Positions 37,215 to 45,553 of a DNA stretch of 64,000 nucleotides are shown here, one piece after another. Source of the DNA: Bradyrhizobiaceae bacterium (GTDB lineage: Bacteria; Pseudomonadota; Alphaproteobacteria; Rhizobiales; Xanthobacteraceae); assembly GCA_947481685.1 (NCBI GenBank), contig CANKHA010000006.1:1-64000 (forward strand). The letters are read 5' to 3'. Made by a program: the position numbers and the translations under genes. The stretch's first letter is position 1. Each line of letters starts with the position of its first letter. The notes under the pieces are model-generated. The model searched no databases and had not been told where the DNA came from. It was given only the letters and a program-made list of their open reading frames with translations.

Positions 37215-37591
37215 CGCCACGGCACGTCTTTCTTCATGGAGTCTTCCCAGTTCGCACCGTCGAAGGGCTTCGGCGTGATCGTGTTGATATCGAAATCGTC
37301 GAGGCAGCGCGCGTTGACGTCGATCTTGTCGGGATCGGAACGCGGCACATAAAACGGATGCATGCCGCAGTGTTTGCAGAAAGTGTGCGGCGCCACGCCG
37401 GTATTGAAGGTGTAGGTCGTGAGATCGTCCTTGCCGCCGAGCAATTCAAATTGCTCCTGAGAGACGATTAGATGCCAGATGCCCTTCTTTGTGCAGATCG
37501 AACAATTGCATTCGGTGATGCCATCAAGATCGGCCGTGAACTTGAAGCGCACGCGTCCGCAATGACAACCGCCCTGGTAGGTTTGCATCAT
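37211..37591 (-). CDS. GFA-family (CENP-V/Gfa fold) zinc protein
   Basis: A 126-residue protein of the glutathione-dependent formaldehyde-activating (GFA/CENP-V) fold. The zinc-binding cysteines are present: GGCHCGRV (about 8-15), CNCSICTKKG (about 29-38) and FCKHCGMHPF (about 75-84). Biochemical roles in this family are varied, and true S-hydroxymethylglutathione synthase activity is doubtful for most members. The start at 37591 overlaps the stop of the upstream membrane gene; a second ATG follows at once. It is translationally coupled to ybgC. Confidence 0.88.
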   Translation of the reverse strand: MMQTYQGGCHCGRVRFKFTADLDGITECNCSICTKKGIWHLIVSQEQFELLGGKDDLTTYTFNTGVAPHTFCKHCGMHPFYVPRSDPDKIDVNARCLDDFDINTITPKPFDGANWEDSMKKDVPWR

Positions 37592-38388
37592 CAAGTTTTT
37601 GCGATCGTGTATCGATTCAGCGCTGCAGCCCGCGCGCAAATCAACAGCCAGAGAGTGAGAGCCAGGAAGGGTACCATCAGAGAAGGCCCATAGACGAGGA
37701 CTGAGCCAAGAACGAAAAGCACGGGCGCAGCAATGATCATGGTGAGAATCGTCCACAACGCGTGACGAACGAAAGCTCCCGACATCGGCGGGAAAATGGG
37801 TGCAGGCAAAGGACTCTTATAAAAGAAGACCAATCCAATTGCCGCCCACAACAGAAGATATGGCACAAGCAAAGCGATAAGACCCGAAGGAATTTCAGAC
37901 AAAGGAATGGCGAGACTGTCGGCCCACCAAGGATAATAATTGCGGGAGAATTCAACAAATAGAGACATCAAGTAAGCCGGTATTTGGACCAACCAGCACA
38001 TAGCCGCCATCAGAAAGATGACCGTGAATGTTTTTGGTGTCTGTATCTCGCGCCACCTCAGACAACCTTTGCGATGATAGACGCCTCCAAACGCGGCGAG
38101 GCTGATGCTGGAAACAATGAGCCCAATTCCAAAATCAACATATGGCCATTTGTTGGTTCGCAGGCTTTCCATCGATCGATGCCATATCTTCGAATCGCAC
38201 ATTCCATCCTGAGAAGGGTTTGCGACGCCTGGCTCACACTCCTTACCAAATATGACCTGCTGCACCGCGTCGGCATCCCGATAAGCTGGCGTGAACAAAC
38301 CCGTGATCAAAAACGCCCCGCCTACTAACGCGAGCAATCCCACGACCACGCGGATCGATTTTAGGAAAGGCGGTTTATCGCCAATCAT
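37591..38388 (-). CDS. Polytopic membrane protein of unknown function
   Basis: A 265-residue inner-membrane protein with five or six hydrophobic spans (about 13-33, 83-104, 118-145, 160-192 and 212-258). A periplasmic loop after the first span contains a Cys pair (GKECEPGV and DGMCDSK). I do not recognise a family. Its codon use is visibly richer in A/T than ruvB and ybgC on either side, suggesting later acquisition. It begins 5 nt after the ruvB stop and ends in a 1-nt overlap with the GFA gene. Confidence 0.75.
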   Translation of the reverse strand: MIGDKPPFLKSIRVVVGLLALVGGAFLITGLFTPAYRDADAVQQVIFGKECEPGVANPSQDGMCDSKIWHRSMESLRTNKWPYVDFGIGLIVSSISLAAFGGVYHRKGCLRWREIQTPKTFTVIFLMAAMCWLVQIPAYLMSLFVEFSRNYYPWWADSLAIPLSEIPSGLIALLVPYLLLWAAIGLVFFYKSPLPAPIFPPMSGAFVRHALWTILTMIIAAPVLFVLGSVLVYGPSLMVPFLALTLWLLICARAAALNRYTIAKT

Positions 38389-38393
38389 TGTTG

Positions 38394-39437
38394 TTATTCC
38401 TCGCCCTGCCCGAACAATCCGAACTGTGCCGGATCGCGCGCGGGCTCGGCAAGGCCGAGATGCTTGAAGGCATTGCCCGTGAGCAGACGTCCGCGCGGCG
38501 TGCGCTGGATGAATCCCTGCTGCAGCAGGAACGGCTCGATGATGTCTTCGATGGCGTCGCGCGGCTCCGACAGCGCTGCCGCGAGCGTTTCCACGCCCAC
38601 CGGCCCGCCGCCGTAATTCTTCGCGATAATGAGGAGATAGCGCCTGTCCATGGCATCGCAGCCCGCGGCATCCACTTCCAGCGCGCGCAACGCCTTGTCG
38701 GCGATGGCGCGGTCGATCTTGTCGGCGCCGTCCGCATGGGCGAAGTCTCGCACGCGGCGCAGGAGCCGCCCGGCGATACGCGGGGTACCGCGCGAACGCT
38801 TCGCGATCTCGTTGGCGCCGTCCGGCGTAATGCCGATGCCGAGCACGCGCGCACCGCGGTTGACGATCAGCTCCAGCTCCGCCTCGGTGTAGAAATTGAG
38901 CCGCACCGGAATGCCGAAGCGGTCGCGCAACGGATTGGTCAGAAGCCCCGCGCGCGTGGTCGCGCCGACCAATGTGAATTTCGCGAGATCAATCTTCACC
39001 GAACGCGCGGCCGGACCTTCGCCGATGATCAGGTCGAGCTGGAAATCTTCCATCGCCGGATAGAGGATTTCCTCCACCTGCGGACTGAGCCGGTGGATCT
39101 CGTCGATGAACAGCACATCGCGTTCTTCGAGGTTGGTGAGCAGCGCCGCGAGATCGCCCGCCTTCGCAATCACCGGCCCCGAGGTGGCGCGGAAACTGAC
39201 GCCGAGTTCCTTCGACAGGATTTGGGCAAGCGTGGTCTTGCCGAGCCCCGGCGGGCCAACGAACAGGACATGGTCGAGCGCTTCGTTGCGCGACTTCGCC
39301 GCCTTGATAAAGATTTCGAGATTGGCGCGGGCCTGTTCCTGACCGACGAATTCCGAAAGCCGCTGCGGACGCAGCGACATCTCCGCGGCATCGTCTTCGC
39401 GGCGTTCGGGAGTGACGAGGCGCGGAGCGTTGGTCAT
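38394..39437 (-). CDS. ruvB: Holliday junction branch-migration helicase RuvB
   Basis: A 347-residue AAA+ motor. Walker [10 protein letters not shown] lies near 64-72, Walker [10 protein letters not shown] near 113-121, sensor I GATTRAG, the arginine finger region LRDRFG and a C-terminal winged helix ([13 protein letters not shown]). With RuvA it drives branch migration, and with RuvC it resolves junctions. The start at 39437 ([13 protein letters not shown]) overlaps the upstream membrane-gene stop by 4 nt; the longer frame would extend deep into that gene. Confidence 0.97.
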   Translation of the reverse strand: MTNAPRLVTPERREDDAAEMSLRPQRLSEFVGQEQARANLEIFIKAAKSRNEALDHVLFVGPPGLGKTTLAQILSKELGVSFRATSGPVIAKAGDLAALLTNLEERDVLFIDEIHRLSPQVEEILYPAMEDFQLDLIIGEGPAARSVKIDLAKFTLVGATTRAGLLTNPLRDRFGIPVRLNFYTEAELELIVNRGARVLGIGITPDGANEIAKRSRGTPRIAGRLLRRVRDFAHADGADKIDRAIADKALRALEVDAAGCDAMDRRYLLIIAKNYGGGPVGVETLAAALSEPRDAIEDIIEPFLLQQGFIQRTPRGRLLTGNAFKHLGLAEPARDPAQFGLFGQGEE

Positions 39438-39937
39438 AACGTCCGATGCAGCGGCCGGCTGCACAGCCAGCACAGGGAAGCCGCGATGGCGGCGGGAACC
39501 GACAGAAACAACGCAAGCCAAGCGCCCTGCCGCAAGCCCTGAAGGCTCGTCAGCAGCAGCGGTGAATTTTCCGACGGCGAGACGAAGAAACTGAGAGTCA
39601 CGACGCCGACGACCATGATGCCCACCACCGCCAGCGCCGTCCACAGCGAGTTCAATCCGAAATAGACCGCCGTGATGGCGAAGATGAGACCCGCGAGCGC
39701 CGACGATGGGATGGTCGCCACCAAGGCAAAAAAGAACAGCAGCGCCACACCGATGGTGAGCCAGGGGCGCAACGCTTCGAGCTCGACGAAGACCAGCAAC
39801 AGTTGAATCAACTGGACGCCGATCACCAGCATCAGAGTCATGAACAGCGCAGAAACAACCAGCGGGCCAACGATCGCAAAGATTGCGACGATGCCGAGGC
39901 TGCGTGCAAGCCGCCCGAATTCGTAGCCGATGCTCAC
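39434..39937 (-). CDS. Small membrane protein between ruvA and ruvB
   Basis: A 167-residue hydrophobic protein with four to five predicted spans (about 14-52, 60-82, 84-115 and 130-155). I recognise no functional motif. It overlaps ruvA and ruvB by 4 nt each (ATGA on both sides), so it is embedded in the ruv operon and translated with it. A membrane protein at this position is a recurring feature of Hyphomicrobiales ruv operons. Its function is unknown. Confidence 0.8.
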   Translation of the reverse strand: MSIGYEFGRLARSLGIVAIFAIVGPLVVSALFMTLMLVIGVQLIQLLLVFVELEALRPWLTIGVALLFFFALVATIPSSALAGLIFAITAVYFGLNSLWTALAVVGIMVVGVVTLSFFVSPSENSPLLLTSLQGLRQGAWLALFLSVPAAIAASLCWLCSRPLHRTL

Positions 39938-40551
39938 CGCGACAATTCCTTCAGCCCGAGCCGGATCAACTGTTTGGTCTCCGCGCCCTCACCTGCGCTG
40001 CGTGCAGCAGCGGCAATGGCAGCGGCGGCCTGCGGCTGACCATAGCCGAGATTGACCAGCGCCGAGACGGCGTCGGCAACCGGCTTTGGTGCGCGGTTCT
40101 CGTCGACCGCGCCGGAGAGCCGCACCACCGCCGGATCGATGTCGGCATAGGCCGGCGCCTTGTCCTTCAATTCGGTGACGATGCGCTCGGCTACTTTCGG
40201 CCCGACGCCCGGCGTGCGCGAAACGGCGGCCTTGTCACGCAGCGCAATCGCGGAAGCGAGATCGGCGGGCTTGAGCGTGCCGAGGATCGCGAGCGCCACC
40301 TTGGTGCCGACGCCCTGCACGGTCTGCAACAGCCGGAACCACTCGCGCTCAAGATCGCTGGTGAAGCCGAACAGCTTGATCTGGTCTTCGCGCACATGGG
40401 TCTCGATCGCGAGCGCGACGGCTTCACCTGTTGCAGGCAATGCCTGCAGCGTGCGCGTCGAGCAATGCACCAGATAGCCGACGCCGCCCACATCGACGAT
40501 GATGAAATCCTCGCCGTAGCTGTCGATGGTGCCGCGCAGCTTGCCGATCAT
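39934..40551 (-). CDS. ruvA: Holliday junction DNA helicase subunit RuvA
   Basis: A 205-residue junction-recognition subunit. Domain I is an OB fold ([28 protein letters not shown]). Domain II has tandem helix-hairpin-helix motifs ([14 protein letters not shown] and [16 protein letters not shown]), and the C-terminal domain III contacts RuvB. RuvA holds the four-way junction square-planar for RuvB-driven migration. It overlaps ruvC upstream by 4 nt and the small membrane gene downstream by 4 nt. Confidence 0.97.
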   Translation of the reverse strand: MIGKLRGTIDSYGEDFIIVDVGGVGYLVHCSTRTLQALPATGEAVALAIETHVREDQIKLFGFTSDLEREWFRLLQTVQGVGTKVALAILGTLKPADLASAIALRDKAAVSRTPGVGPKVAERIVTELKDKAPAYADIDPAVVRLSGAVDENRAPKPVADAVSALVNLGYGQPQAAAAIAAAARSAGEGAETKQLIRLGLKELSR

Positions 40552-41057
40552 TGCGCAGCCACCCTCAACAAAACGCTGGTGCGGTGATGCGCGTGGCAGA
40601 TCGCAATGGCGAGCGCGTCGGCGGCATCGTGCGTGGCGGGATCGGCTTTCGGCAGCAGCACGCCGATCATCATGCGGATCTGCGCCTTCTCGCCATGGCC
40701 CGCCCCGACGATGGTCTTCTTCACCAGGTTGGGTGCGTATTCGGAAACCGGCACGCTGGCCTTCGCCGGCACCAGCATGGCGATGCCGCGGGCCTGACCG
40801 AGCTTCAGCGTCGCCACCGCGTCCTTGTTGACGAAGGTGGCTTCCACCGCCGCCTCGTCCGGGACGAATTCCGCCACGACACTGGCAAGCCCGTCATGGA
40901 TCGCCAGCAGCCTGCGGGCGAGGTCCATCTTGTCGTCGGAGGTTACCGAGCCGCAGCCGATGAAAGTCAGGCGATTGCCATCGATCTCGATGACGCCCCA
41001 GCCGGTGCGGCGGAGCCCCGGATCGATGCCAAGGATGCGAATCGCGCGGCGTTGCAT
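40548..41057 (-). CDS. ruvC: Holliday junction resolvase RuvC
   Basis: A 169-residue RNase H-fold endonuclease. The catalytic acids are visible: Asp in [14 protein letters not shown] (about 11), Glu in VEATFVNKD (about 70) and the C-terminal [14 protein letters not shown] pair (about 141-144). It makes symmetric nicks across the junction presented by RuvAB. It is the first gene of the ruv block and lies 49 nt after yebC. Confidence 0.96.
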   Translation of the reverse strand: MQRRAIRILGIDPGLRRTGWGVIEIDGNRLTFIGCGSVTSDDKMDLARRLLAIHDGLASVVAEFVPDEAAVEATFVNKDAVATLKLGQARGIAMLVPAKASVPVSEYAPNLVKKTIVGAGHGEKAQIRMMIGVLLPKADPATHDAADALAIAICHAHHRTSVLLRVAAQ

Positions 41058-41106
41058 ATGCCTGTGATACCCCGGCCCGGAGGAGTTATCGAGGCGAAAA
41101 GGCGCG

Positions 41107-41856
41107 TCAGGCCGCGCTCATCTTGCTCATCAGGGCTTCGGACACTTCGAAATTGGCATAGACGTTCTGAACGTCGTCCAGTTCTTCCAGCAATTCGATC
41201 AGGTTGAACAAGGACTCGCCCTTTTCGTCATCGACCGTAATCGTATTCTGCGGCTTCCACAGCAGCGCCGCCTTGCGCGGCTCGCCGAACTTGGACTCCA
41301 GCGCCTTCGACACATTGTGCAGGGAATCCTGCGTCGTGTAGATTTCGTGGCCGCCATCGGTGGAATTCACGTCATCGGCACCGGCGTCGATCGCTGCTTC
41401 CAGCATCTGATCGGCATTGGCGACCTTGGCGTCGAATTCGACCACGCCAACATGATCGAACATGAACGACACCGCGCCGGTCTCGGCGAAGTTGCCGCCA
41501 TTCTTGGTGAAGGTGGAGCGCACATCGGAAGCCGCGCGGTTGCGGTTGTCGGTCATGACTTCGACGATGACGGCAACGCCGCCCGGCCCATAACCTTCGT
41601 AACGGATCTCTTCGTAGTTTGCCGCGTCGCCGCCCGCGGCTTTCTTGACGGCGCGTTCGATATTGTCCTTCGGCATGCTCTGCGCCTTGGCGGCGATGAT
41701 CGCGGCGCGCAGGCGCGGATTGAAGGCGGGGTCGGGCATGCCGAGCTTGGCGGCCACCGTGATTTCGCGGCCGAGTTTGGCAAAGAGCTGGGCACGGACT
41801 TTGTCCTGCTTGCCCTTGCGGTGCATGATGTTCTTGAACTGTGAATGGCCAGCCAT
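41107..41856 (-). CDS. yebC: YebC/PmpR-family DNA-binding regulator or translation factor
   Basis: A 249-residue protein with the universal YebC start [18 protein letters not shown] and the three-domain layout of this family. The motif [20 protein letters not shown] at about 88-107 is diagnostic. Members bind DNA in some bacteria, and some YebC-type proteins have been linked to relief of ribosome stalling at poly-proline. The gene sits directly before ruvC, the classical yebC-ruvCAB order. Confidence 0.95.
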   Translation of the reverse strand: MAGHSQFKNIMHRKGKQDKVRAQLFAKLGREITVAAKLGMPDPAFNPRLRAAIIAAKAQSMPKDNIERAVKKAAGGDAANYEEIRYEGYGPGGVAVIVEVMTDNRNRAASDVRSTFTKNGGNFAETGAVSFMFDHVGVVEFDAKVANADQMLEAAIDAGADDVNSTDGGHEIYTTQDSLHNVSKALESKFGEPRKAALLWKPQNTITVDDEKGESLFNLIELLEELDDVQNVYANFEVSEALMSKMSAA

Positions 41857-41945
41857 GGTCTCACTGCATCTGTTGGTTCAGCGCGATTATAAGCGGGCAA
41901 AATGAGGAAATAAAGCAGCTAACTTTATTGCGGCGTTTTATTGCG

Positions 41946-41994
41946 GCGCATGATCTTTTTCGAAAACCGGATTCCACTTTTCGGGATCATGCGC
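41946..41994. repeat. Conserved-loop hairpin repeat, copy C, overlapping the ymdB stop codon
   Basis: Outer stem of 10 bp (41946-41955 with 41985-41994, GCGCATGATC/GATCATGCGC), a bulge of five T opposite one G, an inner stem of 6 bp (41961-41966 with 41978-41983) and an 11-nt loop CCGGATTCCAC. The architecture equals copies A and B, but both stems differ in sequence and still pair. The right arm contains the ymdB TGA stop (41987-41989) and its last two codons. Confidence 0.8.
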
Positions 41995-42814
41995 GGTCCC
42001 AGAAAGCCGCTCTGGCCTCTTCCAGCAGGCCGCCGAGGCGGACCGGCGCAACGCGCGTGGCGAGGCCGGTGGCATCGTCGGTTTCGACCGCTAGCCCGCA
42101 CAATGTTCCGGGACCATTCGGCGGTTCGAAACGGGAAGACGGAATACGCCGCAGGAAACGATTGATCGGCTCTTCCTTGGCCATGCCGATGACGGAGTCG
42201 TAATCGCCGGTCATGCCCACATCGGAAACGAAGGCCGTTCCACCCGCCAGCACGCGATGATCGGCTGTCTGCACATGGGTATGGGTGCCGACTACGAGGC
42301 TGGCGCGACCATCGACAAAATGCCCCATCGCCTGCTTCTCGCTCGTCGCCTCGCAATGCATATCGATGATGATGGCATCGGCGCCGGATTTCAGCGCGCA
42401 GGCATTGAGCTCGCGCTCGATGGCGGCAAACGGATCGTCCAGCGGGTCCATGAAAATGCGGCCCATGGCGTTGATCACCAGCGCACTCGCGCCGTTCTTG
42501 GCTTCCACCATCGCAGCGCCCCGGCCGGGCGTTCCAGCCGGATAATTGATCGGCCGCACCAGACGCGGCGCGCGCTCGATGAACACCAAAGCCTCGCGTT
42601 GATCCCAGGCGTGGTTGCCGAGCGTGATGGCATCGGCACCCGCATCGATCAGCTCGTGATAGATCGGCTCGGTGATGCCGAAGCCGCCGGCGGCGTTTTC
42701 CCCGTTGATGATCACCAGATCGAGCTTCCAGTCGCGCACCAGTTCCGGCAAGCGCTCGGTCACGACAGCGCGTCCGCTGCGTCCAACAATGTCGCCAATG
42801 AAAAGAATGCGCAT
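41987..42814 (-). CDS. ymdB: YmdB-family metallophosphoesterase
   Basis: A 275-residue calcineurin-like phosphoesterase. The metal-binding motifs are intact: GDIVGRSGR (8-16), NGENAAGGFG (about 38-47), TLGNHAWDQ (about 65-73) and GTHTHVQTAD (about 176-185). YmdB proteins hydrolyse 2',3'-cyclic nucleotides and affect RNA decay and biofilm behaviour in Bacillus; the role here is unproven. It is followed on the minus strand by yebC, and its final codons lie inside hairpin repeat copy C. The 5-FCL gene ends 5 nt before its start. Confidence 0.9.
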   Translation of the reverse strand: MRILFIGDIVGRSGRAVVTERLPELVRDWKLDLVIINGENAAGGFGITEPIYHELIDAGADAITLGNHAWDQREALVFIERAPRLVRPINYPAGTPGRGAAMVEAKNGASALVINAMGRIFMDPLDDPFAAIERELNACALKSGADAIIIDMHCEATSEKQAMGHFVDGRASLVVGTHTHVQTADHRVLAGGTAFVSDVGMTGDYDSVIGMAKEEPINRFLRRIPSSRFEPPNGPGTLCGLAVETDDATGLATRVAPVRLGGLLEEARAAFWDRA

Positions 42815-42819
42815 GCTTC

Positions 42820-43410
42820 TCAGGCCTTACGGCAATCGATGATCTCATGCTCGGTTAGCACAAGATCGAGCCGCTCGTCGCGTTCCGTTGTCGGTACCTG
42901 GGGGATTTCCTGGGTTGCGAAGGCAATGCCGATGGCGATGACGGGTTTCAGCCCGCGCAGCCGATGGATGGTCATGTCGTAATAACCGGCGCCATAACCG
43001 ACGCGGTGACCTGTCCGATCAAACGCTGCGAGCGGCACGATCAGGATATCCGGGTCGACTTCGGGCGCATCGGGTTTCGGCTGCCGGATACCCCAGACGC
43101 CGGTATCGAGCGGGCTACCTACTTCCCAGGCGCGCATGATCAGTGGCTTGCCGCGACCGGCGACCACCGGCAACGCCAGCCTCGCCCCACCGGCTGCGAG
43201 ACGCTTCAGCAACGGCAGCGGATTGATTTCGCTTTTCATCGGCATGAAGCCGGAGACGATGGCGCCGCGCGGCACATCAACCGGAAAGGCGCGCGCTGCA
43301 ATCGTCTCTGCAGCAGCCTGACGCTCCGCAGCGGACATGGCATCACGCCGCGCAAGCGCTTCGCGGCGCACCAGCTCTTTCTGTTCGGTTATAGCGGCGG
43401 CTGAATTCAA
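42820..43410 (-). CDS. 5-formyltetrahydrofolate cyclo-ligase
   Basis: About 196 residues. It converts 5-formyl-THF to 5,10-methenyl-THF in an ATP-dependent reaction, recycling a folate storage form. The signature GYGAGYYD (about 151-158) and the ATP-binding R-x-x-A-x-x-R start (ELVRREALARRDAM) are visible. No ATG is well placed; I choose the TTG at 43410, which has AGGA about 9 nt upstream and lies 20 nt after the small membrane-protein stop. A TTG at 43479 is possible but would overlap that gene. It lies downstream of 6S RNA, as in many proteobacteria. Confidence 0.85.
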   Translation of the reverse strand: MNSAAAITEQKELVRREALARRDAMSAAERQAAAETIAARAFPVDVPRGAIVSGFMPMKSEINPLPLLKRLAAGGARLALPVVAGRGKPLIMRAWEVGSPLDTGVWGIRQPKPDAPEVDPDILIVPLAAFDRTGHRVGYGAGYYDMTIHRLRGLKPVIAIGIAFATQEIPQVPTTERDERLDLVLTEHEIIDCRKA

Positions 43411-43429
43411 GACATCATCCTGAATGATT

Positions 43430-43606
43430 TCAGGATTTGGGTTTTCGGCTGAGGTAATGCCAAAGCCCGATAGCGGCAAAGATCGCTGCCGCGGAGACCA
43501 GCGTGTTATTCGGCTCGCGGCCTTCGAGATAATAAAGCGCTGTGATCACCGCGAATGCGGCAATGCCCGCGATGGCGCTGAAGAGAAGTTTTCGGGAGTC
43601 AGTCAT
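43430..43606 (-). CDS. 58-residue single- or two-span membrane protein
   Basis: A short gene that is easily missed. The translation starts MTDSRKLLFSAIAGIAAF and ends HYLSRKPKS. Two hydrophobic stretches (about 8-26 and 36-51) flank a short polar loop with EGREPNN. Nothing identifies a function. The start region is a 16-bp tandem duplication: an identical ATG at 43622 opens a 7-codon reading frame that stops in the second copy. It lies directly after 6S RNA and 20 nt before the 5-FCL start, in one likely transcript. Confidence 0.65.
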   Translation of the reverse strand: MTDSRKLLFSAIAGIAAFAVITALYYLEGREPNNTLVSAAAIFAAIGLWHYLSRKPKS

Positions 43607-43626
43607 TTCGGGAGTCAGTCATAAGT

Positions 43627-43780
43627 GCGGAGCCGCCAAAGCCGTCAAAGGTGTGATCCCGGGAACCTACATAAGTAGGTGGGCGCCATATACCCGGACC
43701 CACGGGTCCGGACAGGGACAGCTCCCGTCGTGATCGTAAGGCCCCGGGGAAATGTACTTCAACAAACCCAGCAGCCCCGC
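43627..43780 (-). ncRNA. ssrS: 6S RNA
   Basis: The minus-strand transcript folds into the 6S rod. An outer helix pairs 43780-43757 (GCGGGGCTGCT...TTGTTGAAG) with 43650-43627 (CTTTGACGG...GGCGGCTCCGC). A closing helix pairs CCCGGGG (about 43749-43742) with TTCCCGGG (about 43664-43657). The central bubble contains the 3'-side hairpin CCTACTTATGTAGG, and the apex is CCGGACCC/GGGTCCGG. Length (about 154 nt) and location between zapA and the 5-FCL gene match 6S RNA. It binds RNA polymerase holoenzyme and lowers transcription in stationary phase. Ends are set by pairing only. Confidence 0.85.
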
Positions 43781-43849
43781 CTGCGTAATGTAGTGTGTTC
43801 AAGTGCCAAGCGCCATCCACCCGTCTTTAGCGACGCGGGCACGTCGTCA

Positions 43850-44215
43850 TCCTGTTTTTGCCCCTCGGAACATCCGAGGGAGCGGAGCGCCGTAAAGCGC
43901 ACCGAAATTCTCCATGCTGTGAGGCATGGCGTGCATCACGGAGATTGTCAGCGAAACTATCTCCACAACGCACACGCCTCACGGCGCTCCACTTGCGACG
44001 GTTTATCGCCCCGGGGCCATGCTTCCGGGGACTGGACGCCCGCGGTTTTCACCGCCGTTGTCCGTCCCGCGTCCAGCCATTGAAGGCAGCCCCTCGTAAT
44101 AGGAGCGAACGGCGACCCGAGGCACCCCGGACGATGCGTGCGAAGCATCGCGCAGGCGCCGCACCTCACTCCATCTTGGAGACGCCTCTAGAAGACGCCC
44201 TCGGCGAGTGAGGTG
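43850..44215. other. Noncoding block with strong inverted repeats upstream of 6S RNA
   Basis: About 365 bp without a convincing gene; overlapping frames are Arg/Ser/His-rich and lack start signals. It is rich in local palindromes: CCCTCGG-AACAT-CCGAGGG (43862-43880), CGATGC...GCATCG (about 44131-44150), and perfect 10-bp arms CACCTCACTC/GAGTGAGGTG at 44162-44171 and 44206-44215. The density suggests a structured RNA or a repeat family. The 6S promoter should lie near its left end. Confidence 0.45.
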
Positions 44216-44336
44216 GGCGAACGATGATGCCGGAGCGGGGAGGAAGCAAGTTTAGCGTAAAGCGCAATGTTAATATCGCGCGATGTATTTGGCGGCGTTC
44301 GGTTATCGCGATAACAACGCGCGTCAACAGCAGTTC

Positions 44337-44409
44337 GTAGGGCGCAATAGCGAAGCGTATTGCGCCACATCTTGGAAGCGGCGGGCTACGCTGCGCTAAC
44401 CCGCCCTAC
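44337..44409. repeat. REP-like paired hairpins
   Basis: Hairpin 1 is GGCGCAATA-N8-TATTGCGCC (44341-44366). Hairpin 2 is GGCGGG-C-TA-N8-TA-A-CCCGCC (44380-44405). Both have loops made of GC-rich gcgaagcg/cgctgcgc octamers. The pair is enclosed by GTAGGGCG (44337-44344) and CGCCCTAC (44402-44409). This looks like a bacterial interspersed palindromic pair. No REP-associated transposase is in the window. Confidence 0.65.
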
Positions 44410-44445
44410 GGCTCTCTGTGAACTCAACCCACAATCTTGCGATTA

Positions 44446-44802
44446 TCAATCTACAACGGAGATATTGAGTGCTTCCATTATTATGAATGGGCCATTACCG
44501 GGAGGCGTGTTCCACGTTCTCTCAAAACTCGAAGGTTCGTGGCCGCTTATTCTTGTGAAAAGGATAGCTTTGCCTTTGATCACGGCCTTCACTGCAATAT
44601 CGATGCAAATGTAAAAAAGATTTTCTCCTGCATACATCAGTTCGACAGCCCGCTCCCGTGAGACAATCTCGCCAGAAAGGCCGGCACCATGAAGTTCTAC
44701 CTCGAAGTCGTCCGACAACGGCACGCCAAGTCGCCTCTGCGCATCTGCCAACGCCTGACGTGCACATTTTAGAAATAACGCGGAAAAATCTTCCTTAGTC
44801 AT
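44446..44802 (-). CDS. Hypothetical protein paired with Imm53
   Basis: A 118-residue soluble protein with predicted mixed alpha/beta structure: an N-terminal amphipathic helix (FSALFLKCARQALADAQRRLG), then beta-rich segments (FEVELHGAG, ENLFYICIDIAVKAVIKGKAILFTRI). I do not recognise the family; size and context would suit a second immunity-type protein. It starts 3 nt after the Imm53 stop. Base composition is richer in A/T than the flanking housekeeping genes. Confidence 0.6.
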   Translation of the reverse strand: MTKEDFSALFLKCARQALADAQRRLGVPLSDDFEVELHGAGLSGEIVSRERAVELMYAGENLFYICIDIAVKAVIKGKAILFTRISGHEPSSFERTWNTPPGNGPFIIMEALNISVVD

Positions 44803-44805
44803 GAT

Positions 44806-45111
44806 TCATTCCCGCGCCCATGCGAGAAAAATAGAAATGACATCAGACAATCGACGCGGCCCGCAGAATGCTTCAAATTTTCCCGGAACAACTTTGCAAT
44901 TATACCAATCGTTCTTATCCGCGCCCTGCACATTGATCGTTTCGAACGCGCGCTCAAAGAGATAGGTCCCGCAGGTATCTATTTTGAGGCTCCAACCGGG
45001 ATTGTCCATGGTGTCGATATCTATCCCGTATTGATGCTCCCATCCTCCGTCGCATCTTGCGGCGTACCAGGCCTGCAACTCTCCCAGCGGGTCCAAATTT
45101 TTGTCGGTCAT
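44806..45111 (-). CDS. Immunity protein 53 family (Imm53) protein
   Basis: A 101-residue protein matching the Imm53 pattern: LQAWYAARCDGGWEHQYGI, then IDTMDNPGWSLKID and the late NDWYNCKV segment, with a closing FLAWAR. Imm proteins neutralise polymorphic or contact-dependent toxins, but no toxin gene is visible in the window. The start at 45111 is chosen because the open frame continues far upstream only through the antisense of zapA. It forms a two-gene unit with the hypothetical gene at 44446, inserted between zapA and 6S RNA. Confidence 0.75.
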   Translation of the reverse strand: MTDKNLDPLGELQAWYAARCDGGWEHQYGIDIDTMDNPGWSLKIDTCGTYLFERAFETINVQGADKNDWYNCKVVPGKFEAFCGPRRLSDVISIFLAWARE

Positions 45112-45134
45112 GGAGTCCTCGTGCGAGAGAAGAA

Positions 45135-45518
45135 TCAACCCATCGCGACGTCGCTGCCGACAGTCTGGTTGAGCTTTTTGGCGAGGCCTTCGATGCGCTC
45201 GGCCGCCGAGTTGAACGCATTGACCAGCGCGACCTGCGTTGCCTGGCTGCGATCCGAAGCCATCACGCGCGCATCGCGCAACGCGGCGAGTTCCTCTTCC
45301 ATCCGCCGGATGCTCTTGCCGGCTTCCGCCAATTCGTCCGCGACTGTCAGCGCGGCCATCACCGTGAGGCGCGTGTCGCCGATCTCGCCAAAGCTGGCGC
45401 GCAATTGACCGATGCGCTGATCGAGATCGGAGGCGAGCTTGAGCAGGTGATCCTCCTGCCCGTTTTCGCAGGCCATCCGGTATTGCCGCGCATTGATGGT
45501 GACGTTCACTTCCGACAT
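45135..45518 (-). CDS. zapA: Cell division protein ZapA
   Basis: A 127-residue FtsZ-ring stabiliser. It has the ZapA N-terminal domain (MSEVNVTINARQYRMACENGQEDHLLKLA) and a long coiled coil (about 65-105, VADELAEAGKSIRRMEEELAALRD). It cross-links FtsZ filaments at mid-cell. The start at 45518 follows GGAGG-like bases (ccaaaGGACCTCC reads as cctcc on plus). It lies after a DUF4164 gene on the same strand, and the zapA-6S-5-FCL order is ancestral but interrupted here by the Imm53 pair. Confidence 0.93.
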   Translation of the reverse strand: MSEVNVTINARQYRMACENGQEDHLLKLASDLDQRIGQLRASFGEIGDTRLTVMAALTVADELAEAGKSIRRMEEELAALRDARVMASDRSQATQVALVNAFNSAAERIEGLAKKLNQTVGSDVAMG

Positions 45519-45553
45519 TGGAGGTCCTTTGGAATGTCCTTTGGGATGTCCTG

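Noticed and set aside
38388..39542. A 384-codon frame opposite ruvB
   Set aside because: Antisense shadow; ruvB on the other strand is unambiguous.
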